Source: Pseudomonas sp. Teo4 (lineage in GTDB: Bacteria > Pseudomonadota > Gammaproteobacteria > Pseudomonadales > Pseudomonadaceae). From it: a stretch of DNA of 64,000 bases. Made by a program: the position numbers and the translations under genes. The notes under the pieces are model-generated. The model saw only the letters and a list, made by a program, of their open reading frames with translations, was not told where the DNA came from and did no database searches. Each line of letters begins with the position of its first letter. Within the stretch, counting starts at the first letter, position 1. The stretch is taken from positions 3,348,001 to 3,412,000 of the forward strand of contig NZ_JAXCIL010000001.1 of assembly GCF_034387475.1 (NCBI RefSeq), given 5' to 3'. Shown here in pieces: positions 18,629 to 26,062 of this stretch.

Positions 18629-18654
18629 CATCATCGTCAAAAGTGACGATGATG
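18629..18654. promoter_or_regulatory. 11-bp-arm palindrome over the leader of the adenine methylase
   Basis: CATCATCGTCA-AAAG-TGACGATGATG is perfect and ends six bases before the methylase ATG. It would bury the weak ribosome-binding site if folded as RNA, or serve as a repressor operator. Confidence 0.5.
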
Positions 18655-18873
18655 TCAATGAAGCGTCCTTGAGCCCTGGGCACGCCGCCACACAAGAAAG
18701 CAACCGCACAACCGAGGTGAGGAGTGAAACCGGTTACATCACATTCGATGATAACGACTACTTGGGGCGCAACTGGCCTGACAACTTTAAGCCTTATTAC
18801 GTGGGCAACTCTGAATCATTGAGCTCAGGGGTGAGGGGGCGTCTCAGTCGACATAGCCGACAACGGGGGCAAC

Positions 18874-19118
18874 ATGAAAATCTCCCAGCGCATCCGGAAC
18901 AATGAGCCCCTTTACTTCATTGCAGCTCATGGCAATGACCTGCAGCGCCGTACGAGGCGTTGTTCCTTTGCCTCAAAACGGACGTGCAATTTTCGGACAA
19001 TGTTCGTAGCGAGATGGAAAGGAGCTCGAAGCGCGAATATGAAAAAGTTCGCGCGAACATGACCCAGTTCGAACGAGACTATTATGACAATCTTGACCAT
19101 GATGGTCGGGACGGTTAA
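18874..19118 (+). pseudogene. hypothetical small protein, about 81 aa, one frameshift
   Basis: ATG 18874 follows a G-rich ribosome-binding site (GGGGG, three bases away). The frame starts MKISQRIRNNEPLYFIAAHG; after a break near 18945 the other frame reads YEALFLCLKTDVQFSDN and MERSSKREYEKVRANMT and ends DHDGRDG at 19116-19118. The second part is highly charged and helical, probably a coiled coil. The family is not recognised. Confidence 0.45.
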
Positions 19119-19510
19119 GCCTCGTAACAGCATATCCCGTACTACCAGGGCCAGATCAGGGTGGGGATTAAAACGCCGCTTTGAGCGTCGCAGCAAGACA
19201 CTCCCCTTCCTGACAAACCCACTATTGCGCTCACGTTGTGTCACCGATCTGATCGCGCTATGCCACCGATCTGAATGAAGAGATAACGACTCACAGAGGT
19301 GAGGCCAGGATGCTTCAGCAGCATCATTGCCCTCCTCTCTCTTGAGCGACCACTTCGGTGTCAGAGGCTGTCCCAGGAGGGTAATGGGAAGCACTGAGCA
19401 CCGTCACATACCATCAGAGCGCGCTAGCCCCCTGTCAGGCAACTTCTTCTGACCAACCTACTGAGCCGTAAGGGGAAGCGGGACGACTAGATGACGGTTG
19501 TCACTGGTAC
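19119..19510. other. 390-base gap with a short direct repeat
   Basis: No gene is supported. It contains two copies of CACCGATCTGA starting at 19242 and 19264 (22-base period). Repeats at a two-helical-turn spacing occur at IS21-type ends, but I could not confirm an IS element. Confidence 0.35.
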
Positions 19511-19984
19511 CTATCGCTCGCTGCGATCATTGACGGCGTTTCGAGGCAATAAGGGCATCGAAGGCCTCCTGTTCGAAAGCCCCTCCCGCTGTCTCGCGGC
19601 CAAGAAGTCTGCATCCAATCCCGCCGCATCAAAATACTCACGGGCATGTCGTACGATGGCCAGCCAAAGCTCATACGGGACTGCTGTGTTATCGCTATTC
19701 CGGTACCGAAAACTTGGGCGCTGGAGCAGCGCAGGCGCTCGCATGACCAGATCGTCACTTAACCGTTGGAAGATTTGAAAGGGTGTGTCGCTCATCCCAA
19801 TTAAAGAAGGATGAGTGAGGCGGTTGATAGCTTGGATGGCTGAGTCAGAATCCACGGTGTGAAGGTCGGATAAATGTCGCACGTCGGACTCAAACGCTTC
19901 GCCCCCCATTGCCACTGCCAGACGTTCAATGACCTCAAGCTCAGCCAGGTTACGGCGCTCCAGAGAGATCACGGGCTTTTCCAT
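19511..19984 (-). CDS. hypothetical protein, 157 aa (degraded paralogue at 9.3 kb)
   Basis: I place the start at ATG 19984 (MEKPVISLERRNLAEL) because GGAAG lies five bases upstream; the frame is open to 20047. The protein is helical and soluble: ELEVIERLAVAMGGEAFESD, TPFQIFQRLSDDLVMRAPAL, then YELWLAIVRHAREYFDAAG. I recognise no family. A patch of it (SDDLVM ... ALLQ ... RYRN) survives as a decayed copy at 9290-9402, so the gene has been duplicated or acquired twice in this island. It lies 157 bases downstream of a HipB-like regulator gene on the same strand only in position, since that gene ends at 20141. Confidence 0.55.
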   Translation of the reverse strand: MEKPVISLERRNLAELEVIERLAVAMGGEAFESDVRHLSDLHTVDSDSAIQAINRLTHPSLIGMSDTPFQIFQRLSDDLVMRAPALLQRPSFRYRNSDNTAVPYELWLAIVRHAREYFDAAGLDADFLAARQREGLSNRRPSMPLLPRNAVNDRSER

Positions 19985-20140
19985 CGTTGCTTCCATCCAG
20001 TTGATACGACGTCCATTCTGCAGGATATGCGCGATCCCGCAAAACACAATCAGACGTCTATCTCAGCTGGATACTCGAATCGCGCAAGCCAAACCAATGC
20101 CCGATGACGCTGTTGTACGAGCCTGTTTGAATGTTCTTGG

Positions 20141-20365
20141 TCACTCTGGCAGGTCTGCGTAGATCCGTATGCCAAGCTCGTTCAACACCTGCAGCACGCT
20201 TGCGAGAGCTACAGTGCCTTTGCCGGTCTCGATGTCTCTCAGCAGCACATGACTCTTGCCTAGTATGCTGGCAAGGTCTGTTTGTATGATCGACTGCTGT
20301 TTTCGTATTTTTCGAACTGCAGCGCCGAATTCTGCGGCGGTGCGGAGCTGTACAAGATTCGTCAT
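20141..20365 (-). CDS. XRE-family (HipB-like) transcriptional regulator, 74 aa
   Basis: The frame reads MTNLVQLRTAAEFGAAVRKI and has a classical helix-turn-helix (IIQTDLASILGKSHVLLRDI) at about residues 27-48, then GKGTVALASVLQVLNELGI. This is the size and layout of HipB-type repressors. No hipA kinase gene is next to it. The following same-strand gene (19511-19984) is a hypothetical protein and could be its partner. A 20-base palindrome lies 16 bases before the start and is the likely autoregulatory operator. Confidence 0.8.
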   Translation of the reverse strand: MTNLVQLRTAAEFGAAVRKIRKQQSIIQTDLASILGKSHVLLRDIETGKGTVALASVLQVLNELGIRIYADLPE

Positions 20366-20380
20366 GACAATGCACCCAAA

Positions 20381-20400
20381 AACTAAATTATAGTTTAGTT
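20381..20400. promoter_or_regulatory. palindromic operator of the HipB-like gene
   Basis: AACTAAA-TTATAG-TTTAGTT has perfect 7-base arms and is 18/20 symmetrical overall. It lies just upstream of the regulator start at 20365 and also forms an AT-rich -10-like region. Confidence 0.6.
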
Positions 20401-20844
20401 CATGGGAACAATGTAGTGCATCGTCAGGAAATCGAAACTGTAGCTTATTTTATTACAGCAGATGGGCACACTAGGCGGCGACTCTTGGCGTCATCAACCT
20501 AAGAAGCTAGCCCCCCTATCGCTGCGTCTAACTCTCTCACAGCGCCTCTGCACTCGAAGAGTACAAATGTACTCCACCCGAGGCTGGCGATACGCCAAGG
20601 CGCGTGCACTCGCCTATCGACACTGAACGCTGCCATCAGTGGCGCTGGAGTGACTGAAGCCCCATCGCCGCACACTGATAGTCATTGATAGACTGGAACT
20701 GCTCCTGCCACGAGCCGAAGTCTCTCAATCTCCATCTCTGACTCTCCAGCATCAAGCAGGCATCTAAACCTCCACCCTCCTAATCAAATACAATAATTAC
20801 ACTGACCTGTTGATCGATCGAGATTTTTTAACAAGGACTAAACA
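20401..20844. other. gap of 440 bases between divergent regulator and apeA
   Basis: No gene is seen. It contains the LexA2-like box at 20560-20573 and, near the 3' end, an AT-rich stretch and the AAGGA ribosome-binding site of apeA. The DNA becomes clearly AT-richer from about 20770 on. Confidence 0.4.
20560..20573. promoter_or_regulatory. LexA2-type box, AGTAC-N4-GTACT
   Basis: AGTACAAATGTACT, within the longer GAGTACA-AA-TGTACTC palindrome, fits the second P. putida LexA box (AGTAC-N4-GTGCT as I recall it). It is 270 bases from apeA, with no closer plus-strand gene, so the target is unclear. Confidence 0.45.
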
Positions 20845-22500
20845 ATGATACAAGCCCTAGACTTCTCTCACGAATTTGAATTCAATGTCGAAGTTTATCA
20901 CGATGACCACGGGATCTTCGGCGAGGGGCGACTAACTTTTGGAGGAGGCCTAATCTGCATCCAACTGGAGCACAACTATGATCACAAGATCACTCACATA
21001 GCGCCTTCAACTCTGAAGGCGAGAGCAAAAGACAGGCAGCACTTCACCTTATTTAATTGCGAAATAGCAAATAGCCAGATCTATGCAAACTACATCGCAT
21101 GCGGAGATATAAACTCTAAAGCAGACAGCCTCCAGGTTAAATACGCAGATATTTCAGACTGGTTCATGCATGGCCAATATCTAGATGGAAAGCTCGGTGA
21201 GAGTCTAACCTGGAAAAATCCAACACCCCAGCTATCGGTAGAAATCAAAACAAACGAAGAAGACTTCACCCTTAATACCGAAACATTCAGCAGTCTAGAA
21301 AGGCGCGGTGAAAACCATGTCATACATGAACACATCCGCTTTACATTTGAGCGACCTAGCGGCACGTTTGCAATCGAGGAGGTAAGAGATAAAGCATTCG
21401 AGCTATCGACTTTATTATCCATACTGACTGCGACGCCTGTATCCATCGAAAGTGTGTGGGGCAGATTTAACTCAAAATATTCCGTACCTATCTACTTTCC
21501 ATCCTTTAAAAAAATCGGCAGTAGGTTTTCAAGCGGAGCTTACTGGCTAAGCTGTTTGGCGCTACGAGACCTTCTGGATGATAACTGGCAGTCGATATTC
21601 GAGCGGTTCTACGCCTCCCCTTATCGAAAATCGACATGGGTTCGTCTTGCAGGCATGCAGCGCTATGAGGGATTTTGGGAGTTCAAAATCCTTGGCTATG
21701 TTAGCCTGCTGGACGAGTACGTCAGCACTTCTGCAACTATCGCGAATTGCAAATCAACAAAGGCTGAGAGCAAGAAAGTAACAGAACTGAAAGAAAAAAT
21801 AAAACAACTATCAAATCCATTAAACGAAGACCAGATTGAAGAAGTGCAATTATTGATTGATACGATTTTCTTAGCATCGCGAGACCTTACATTCCTGGAG
21901 AAATACGAACTCGCGAGAAGCAGCACAAACGAAGACATCCTTAAAGTCATCAACTTAACCGATAACGACTTCAGGCTCATCAAGCGAATCAGGGATAAAG
22001 TTGCACACGGTGTCACTCCTGACTTGCAGGACACATCCTATCAAGAACTTCATCTCATCATTGAAAAAATCGCACTACTAATAACTTACTGGGCGCACAT
22101 CGACCTTGGCCTTTCACCTTCCGACTTTGCAACATTCTTAAAACGCACGCACAACCAACTCCAATTCAACCCAGCATTAGACAAAGCCCATCTCGACCGC
22201 ATAACAAACTCGGCAGAGTTTATTAATGTACCTGAAGGTCTTTTTGAGAAATTTACCTCTGGCGAGTATTCAATCATCAACGCGTGCTTCACTGAGAACG
22301 CCGATAATGAGCTGAGATATTCCGCAGCGCACAAATCAATGTACGACAACTGGATTAATGATCATTCTCGAAGCAGCAACCGGGTAATTGATGCCTTCGG
22401 AGCCGACTCCGTGCGAGTGAGATCACTAGTGAGTTTGTATCTAGAGTGCGCTGACAAGCACATTCAATTACACATGGCCTATATCATTAAGGACGCGTGA
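20845..22500 (+). CDS. apeA: ApeA-type HEPN antiphage protein
   Basis: An intact 551-residue frame with AAGGA nine bases before ATG 20845. The N-terminal about 320 residues are beta-rich (EFNVEVYHDDHGIFGEGRLTF, QYLDGKLGESLTW) and fit the ApeA N-terminal domain. The C-terminal half is helical and carries the HEPN nuclease motif RDKVAH (R-x4-H) at about residue 383, followed by helices ending ECADKHIQLHMAYI. ApeA proteins are single-gene abortive-infection systems acting through HEPN RNase activity. Base composition is much more AT-rich than the flanks, indicating recent transfer. It is one of the few long island genes without a frameshift. The family assignment is from architecture and memory; another HEPN family is possible. 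Confidence 0.75.
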   Translation: MIQALDFSHEFEFNVEVYHDDHGIFGEGRLTFGGGLICIQLEHNYDHKITHIAPSTLKARAKDRQHFTLFNCEIANSQIYANYIACGDINSKADSLQVKYADISDWFMHGQYLDGKLGESLTWKNPTPQLSVEIKTNEEDFTLNTETFSSLERRGENHVIHEHIRFTFERPSGTFAIEEVRDKAFELSTLLSILTATPVSIESVWGRFNSKYSVPIYFPSFKKIGSRFSSGAYWLSCLALRDLLDDNWQSIFERFYASPYRKSTWVRLAGMQRYEGFWEFKILGYVSLLDEYVSTSATIANCKSTKAESKKVTELKEKIKQLSNPLNEDQIEEVQLLIDTIFLASRDLTFLEKYELARSSTNEDILKVINLTDNDFRLIKRIRDKVAHGVTPDLQDTSYQELHLIIEKIALLITYWAHIDLGLSPSDFATFLKRTHNQLQFNPALDKAHLDRITNSAEFINVPEGLFEKFTSGEYSIINACFTENADNELRYSAAHKSMYDNWINDHSRSSNRVIDAFGADSVRVRSLVSLYLECADKHIQLHMAYIIKDA

Positions 22501-22878
22501 TGTGTCGAACCGAATTTATAGTTTACATGCGACTGGATTGACAAATATGGAAAATGCCAGTCTATGACTATCACTAACCCCAGGCTCATCGCGATAAATC
22601 TCATGAGGTTCGCCGCTCAAGCTCGGTTGTTTGCTGCACATGCCAAAGAAACGATAGCTGGTTCCAAGGGGCGCACCAGAAGGCCGGGGGATGTGCAACA
22701 ATGGGACGCCGAGTCCCTCTCTTCACGTGGATCACCAATCGCTTTGAAACCCCTGAGGGCTCGCCAGGGCGTCGTGGGATCTTCCCCTACCGCCCTCTGA
22801 TCTATGCATGGATTACGCAGCCTGGTTTTGTAGGGTCAAGCAGGGTTAGCCGTTGACCTGTATCCCTCTATCACCAGG
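22501..22878. other. 380-base gap after apeA
   Basis: No convincing gene. A 78-codon frame (22564-22800) has no ribosome-binding site and unremarkable composition. Its end resembles the 3' tail of a tRNA gene only superficially. Confidence 0.4.
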
Positions 22879-22892
22879 AGCACATTTGTACT
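22879..22892. promoter_or_regulatory. LexA2-type box, AGCAC-N4-GTACT (reverse AGTAC-N4-GTGCT)
   Basis: On the minus strand this reads AGTACAAATGTGCT, the exact consensus I recall for P. putida LexA2. It lies 10 bases before ATG 22903, an ideal position to repress that gene, and shares its core with the site at 20560. Confidence 0.55.
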
Positions 22893-22902
22893 CCAACTGG
22901 AA

Positions 22903-23295
22903 ATGCTCATGAACGACATCTGGCTGCGAGAAAGAGAAAGAAGAAAGGCGCTGTTGCAACTGGCTGACCTGATGCCTGGCGACCGAAGCGCACGCCCGAT
23001 TCTGGAACGACTGGATGAGCTTGAACGACTCGATCGCGAAGAACCACTGAGCGAATGCCAACTTGACCTAACTCAGCTGGCTGAGCTGCCCAAGGAAGCT
23101 CATCCAGTGGGCTGCCGGATCGTCCGCGATCAGGATATCCCAGAACCCTGGAAGTCTCGATTCACTGTTGCGCTCGGGCCCGCTACTAGAGTTGAGGAAG
23201 GGTTTTATCTACAGGATTGGACTGACTTTCTCGACACCTGGGAGCGTGATCTTGCACACGTGGAGCAGCACCGCGAGGCGCTTGACGACGAGTAA
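22903..23295 (+). CDS. hypothetical protein, 130 aa, possibly SOS-controlled
   Basis: Starts at ATG 22903 or ATG 22909 (MNDIWLRERERRKALLQLAD). The first 60 residues are a highly charged helix, probably coiled coil (PILERLDELERLDREEPLSE). The second half (PVGCRIVRDQDIPEPWKSR ... DWTDFLDTWERDLAHVEQH) is a mixed domain of unknown kind. No TM segment. A LexA2-type box overlaps its promoter region, so expression may rise on DNA damage; this is inference from the site. Family not recognised. Confidence 0.55.
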   Translation: MLMNDIWLRERERRKALLQLADLMPGDRSARPILERLDELERLDREEPLSECQLDLTQLAELPKEAHPVGCRIVRDQDIPEPWKSRFTVALGPATRVEEGFYLQDWTDFLDTWERDLAHVEQHREALDDE

Positions 23296-23518
23296 TGAGC
23301 ATCGCTAGCCGTTTTCTTGGCAGCAGGGGCCATGGCAGACAGGTTCGGGTTCAAAGGCAAGAGGCGGAGATCCCGCCTGCTTGGCTGTGTTATGAGCATC
23401 GGATGTCCGCTCTGCTCCGCCCTTCCGGATTCCCGAGCTGATACTGATCCAGAATCTTGCCAAGGTCAGCGGCCTTCGAGGCCCCCTGGATCACCTGATG
23501 CACTACGTTGCGTGGCGA

Positions 23519-24016
23519 TCAGCGAACTACAATTCCGTGTTGCGCAAAATCGCTCAAAAGGGTCTTACGACTCAGCATGGCGGGCAGCTTGAATATGTTC
23601 CTGTATCCGTACCAAAGCCCCATCGGGAGTAGCACTAACCCTATGCCAAACGTGGCAGTAGCAGCAATAATAGCTGCTGGAACTGAAGCAAGCGAAAATA
23701 CTACACCTTTCAACACGGTTGATCTTGCAATCAAACGAATATCATCTAGGTCGTATTCGACTTTCCCGTTCTTGTTTTCAAAAGCCAAAACAACGATGGT
23801 CTTTTTTGAAATTCTTTTGAAATACCAAGTTCGTGGGACTTCAGTCGCCATAGCCCCGTGATTTTTTAGATACTTCGGAACAACCACCTCTTTAAAATAG
23901 AACGTGTTGCCTTGTGCATCTTCAAGCCTTACGCGATTATAAAGCGCATCAAGATCGCCAAGTGCTTGGACGTCATAATTTTTAATAATCACTGTTATCT
24001 TTTCGAGGTCAGCCAT
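23519..24016 (-). CDS. hypothetical membrane protein, 165 aa
   Basis: AAGGA lies seven bases before ATG 24016. The N-terminal about 105 residues are soluble and rich in beta strands (KITVIIKNYDVQALGD, NTFYFKEVVVPKYLKN, TIVVLAFENKNGKVEYDLDD). A long hydrophobic segment follows (VVFSLASVPAAIIAATATFG and IGLVLLPMGLWYGY), probably two TM helices, and a short cytosolic tail. The frame is intact, with an AT-richer composition typical of the cargo. I do not recognise the family. A membrane effector or a small regulatory protein would both be compatible. Confidence 0.6.
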   Translation of the reverse strand: MADLEKITVIIKNYDVQALGDLDALYNRVRLEDAQGNTFYFKEVVVPKYLKNHGAMATEVPRTWYFKRISKKTIVVLAFENKNGKVEYDLDDIRLIARSTVLKGVVFSLASVPAAIIAATATFGIGLVLLPMGLWYGYRNIFKLPAMLSRKTLLSDFAQHGIVVR

Positions 24017-24176
24017 TTTTCGTCCTTAAGGCATTAGTTTTCGGCAGGCGCAGCTATTCACACGAACTTCAACGCAGCCTGAGGGAATGGTTCAGGCGGC
24101 ACACATCTGGATAAGAGGCAAGGCCAACTCCTGTACCACCTTGCCCCGCCACGAGTGATGCTCTGGCCACAGGCAG

Positions 24177-24287
24177 TCACGAGCCCTGTTCGCTCGTGAT
24201 CACGTAGTGATCTCCTTTGGCACTGCGCATGAGCTTGAAGCCCTCTCTCTCGGCGACGCATCGCAATGGAGGCGTAGCAACAGTCAT
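24177..24287 (-). CDS. small hypothetical protein, 36 aa, coupled to upstream gene
   Basis: ATG 24287 overlaps the stop of the preceding gene as ATGA (24284-24287). The product, MTVATPPLRCVAEREGFKLM ... ITSEQGS, resembles short accessory proteins with a compact beta-strand core. Too short for a family call, but the overlap and GC-rich third positions support it as real. Confidence 0.4.
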   Translation of the reverse strand: MTVATPPLRCVAEREGFKLMRSAKGDHYVITSEQGS

Positions 24288-24490
24288 ACCGTTTGAGGAC
24301 ACCCCGATTGGTCGCCGTATACGAGCGCGACGTATCTCTCACCCACCCTGGCAGCACTGAATAGGTACGCGTCAATGTGTACCGACCAGTCGATGCTCTG
24401 GGCCAGAACGACCTCACAGGGCAAGCCTTGCCCGGCGCTCTGTTGACCCTTAGCTCCCTGGACGCTGCGCGCCCACTCACAAATAGACAT
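24284..24490 (-). CDS. hypothetical protein, 68 aa
   Basis: The frame MSICEWARSVQGAKGQQSAG ... YVALVYGDQSGCPQTV runs from ATG 24490. GAAGTAG just upstream is a weak ribosome-binding site. The middle (LPCEVVLAQSIDWSVHIDA) looks like a folded beta/alpha unit. Coupled by ATGA to the 36-residue gene. The family is not recognised, and the pair may be a fragmented larger gene. Confidence 0.4.
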   Translation of the reverse strand: MSICEWARSVQGAKGQQSAGQGLPCEVVLAQSIDWSVHIDAYLFSAARVGERYVALVYGDQSGCPQTV

Positions 24491-24763
24491 CTACTTCGAT
24501 CTCGACAATTGATAAACCACTGAGGGTGGAGAGCCAGCTGCACCGTTTTTCTACGATCGACAGATCGCCAAGACGCGATGCGATTTAGCAATTTATTGAG
24601 TGAACTCCTGCAGCCTCTGCCGGAGCCATGCCGCCTCCCCTCATCCCAAACGACGGCTTCGCCGGCTGCGTCAGTGGCGCTTCGGAGACTCATCCGCGAG
24701 TGCCCCAATCAGCGCAACCGATAGCCCTGGCTCAGCAATCGACAGTTTTATACATTATGCGAT

Positions 24764-24777
24764 GTGTAACTGTACAC
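24764..24777. promoter_or_regulatory. operator-like palindrome before the XRE gene
   Basis: GTGTA-ACTG-TACAC is perfect, overlaps ACAT-N6-ATGT, and sits 7 bases before ATG 24784. Probable autoregulatory site, with TATACAT/TATGCG as -10 material. Confidence 0.45.
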
Positions 24778-24783
24778 GCCAAC

Positions 24784-25130
24784 ATGGCTACATCCTCGCT
24801 TTTTGAGGACGTCGCCTTGTTGAAGCAAGCGTTAGCCGCAGTCGTTCGAGCACTTCGGGAGAGCCTGGGCTTCACGCAGGAGAACCTCGCTCACGCAGCC
24901 TCCCGCACTTACCTGAGCAGGATCGAAAACGCCGACAGCAATCCGACGATCGAGAAGTTCGCAGAGCTGGCCGAGGCACTCGGCCTGTCCCTGTGTCGCT
25001 CATGGCGCTCGTTGTATCGACACGCGACGAGACCTCCGCCACCGATGTCCTCGCGATTGCGACCGAAGAATGGGGGCGCTTGAGCTCAAGGTCAGCTCTG
25101 ACGACATCAAGGCTCACCTCGCCGGCATGA
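24784..25130 (+). pseudogene. XRE-family transcriptional regulator, one frameshift
   Basis: Starts MATSSLFEDVALLKQALAAV at ATG 24784. The helix-turn-helix is LGFTQENLAHAASRTYLSRI followed by NADSNPTIEKFAELAEALGL. One C is missing near 24990 (TCCCTG for TCCCCTG). The other frame then reads SLMALVVSTRDETSATDVLA and ends at 25128-25130. About 115 residues. The stop overlaps the next start as ATGA. It is a typical mobile-element regulator and probably controls itself through the palindrome at 24764. Confidence 0.75.
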
Positions 25131-25297
25131 CAATCCTGAAACGACCTCCAGCGCGACCAGCCGATGTCGTCAAGCTGCGAAAAGTACTTGAATGCAAAGA
25201 CGCTGGTTTGAGTAAGGCCGAGACAGCTCGGCGGTTGGGGATAAGCCGTTCAACGGTGGGATTTCTGTGGGAGCGGTCAGCTCCTGCTGAAAGCTGA
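25127..25297 (+). CDS. small HTH (resolvase C-terminal-like) protein, 56 aa
   Basis: ATG 25127 overlaps the XRE stop (ATGA, 25127-25130). The product MTILKRPPARPADVVKLRKV ... GLSKAETARRLGISRSTVGF carries a Hin/resolvase-type helix-turn-helix and nothing else. It could be a DNA-binding helper for the XRE protein or the orphan C-terminus of a serine recombinase. Its last codons run into the heptamer repeat array. Confidence 0.5.
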   Translation: MTILKRPPARPADVVKLRKVLECKDAGLSKAETARRLGISRSTVGFLWERSAPAES

Positions 25298-25341
25298 AAG
25301 CTGAAAGCTGAAGGCTGAAGGCTGACAGCTGACAGCTGACA
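25286..25341. repeat. eight tandem 7-base repeats (GCTGAMA-type)
   Basis: Three GCTGAAA, two GCTGAAG and three GCTGACA follow each other without interruption, ending GC. The array starts inside the 3' end of the small HTH gene, which uses one repeat for its stop codon. Confidence 0.85.
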
Positions 25342-26062
25342 GCGGGCCTAATTTGCCCATGAGCCTCGATACATTTGGAGAAATGGCGTTTGCTAGAAAG
25401 ATCTTAGTAGGTTCGATACCCAACCTTAAGACCGATTGTTTTTCATGCGCACTTAAATTAGCGCCTCATAGTTCTGCTCTAAGCATAACCGGATCCTGGG
25501 CATAATCATCCGGTTAAGCTTTTTCCCAGTATCAACTTTTTGAATTCCGGGTTCGGTATGCGGGTCTGGCCAGGCTGCAGATGCCACTTAAGACAATACT
25601 CTGAACACATGCATCCATCATCGGCCAACTACCAGCGCCCGTACAGTAACGCTTACGATGATGGGCGATAGCGCGTCGATACCTGCCCCCTCTGATGGCG
25701 TTATCCACAGAAGCGGGCGACAGACACAGCACACCGCGCAGCCCCAACGCTCGCGTTGACCGCTTGCCTGCCATCGGGCAGCTAACCAGCATTGGAGGCG
25801 TTTTATCCATGTATTGTAAATCGACCTGAAATTTCGAACAGATCAAAATTCATAACAATCAGGTGAATGCCATGCACAGCAAGGCGTGCGAGGAAGCAAT
25901 CGAAGAAATTCAATATAGCAATAAACAGCATTTAACCGGCGCATAAATTACGCGACGCACAAACATCATTTTATGTATATATTGACGATTCAAAAAAACT
26001 CTAGACGCCGTTGAAAAATCCGGATAGCCTCCAAACAAATCCCACTGCAAAGCCGACTAGTC
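25342..26062. other. 720-base gap upstream of the recombinase genes
   Basis: No gene seen. It contains the terminator-like hairpin at 25486, a spaced inverted repeat CCATCATCG (25615-25623) / CGATGATGG (25656-25664), and an AT-rich leader from 25850 on. This is a plausible control region for the recombinase operon. Confidence 0.4.
25486..25516. terminator. hairpin with trailing T run
   Basis: TAACCGGAT and ATCCGGTTA are perfect 9-base arms separated by 13 bases; AAGCTTTTT follows. It could end plus-strand transcription from the XRE/HTH pair. Confidence 0.45.

Noticed and set aside
19242..19274. Direct repeats of CACCGATCTGA suggesting an IS21-type end
   Set aside because: No istA/istB coding remnant is nearby, so the element call is not supported; kept only as a note on the gap.
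22564..22800. 78-codon frame ending like a tRNA 3' tail
   Set aside because: No cloverleaf can be drawn, the T-arm consensus is absent, and no ribosome-binding site supports the frame.
23298..23440. Possible small plus-strand gene starting in a TAATG overlap after 23295
   Set aside because: About 48 codons, Arg-rich, no family, and its extension would lie antisense to the better-supported membrane protein gene.
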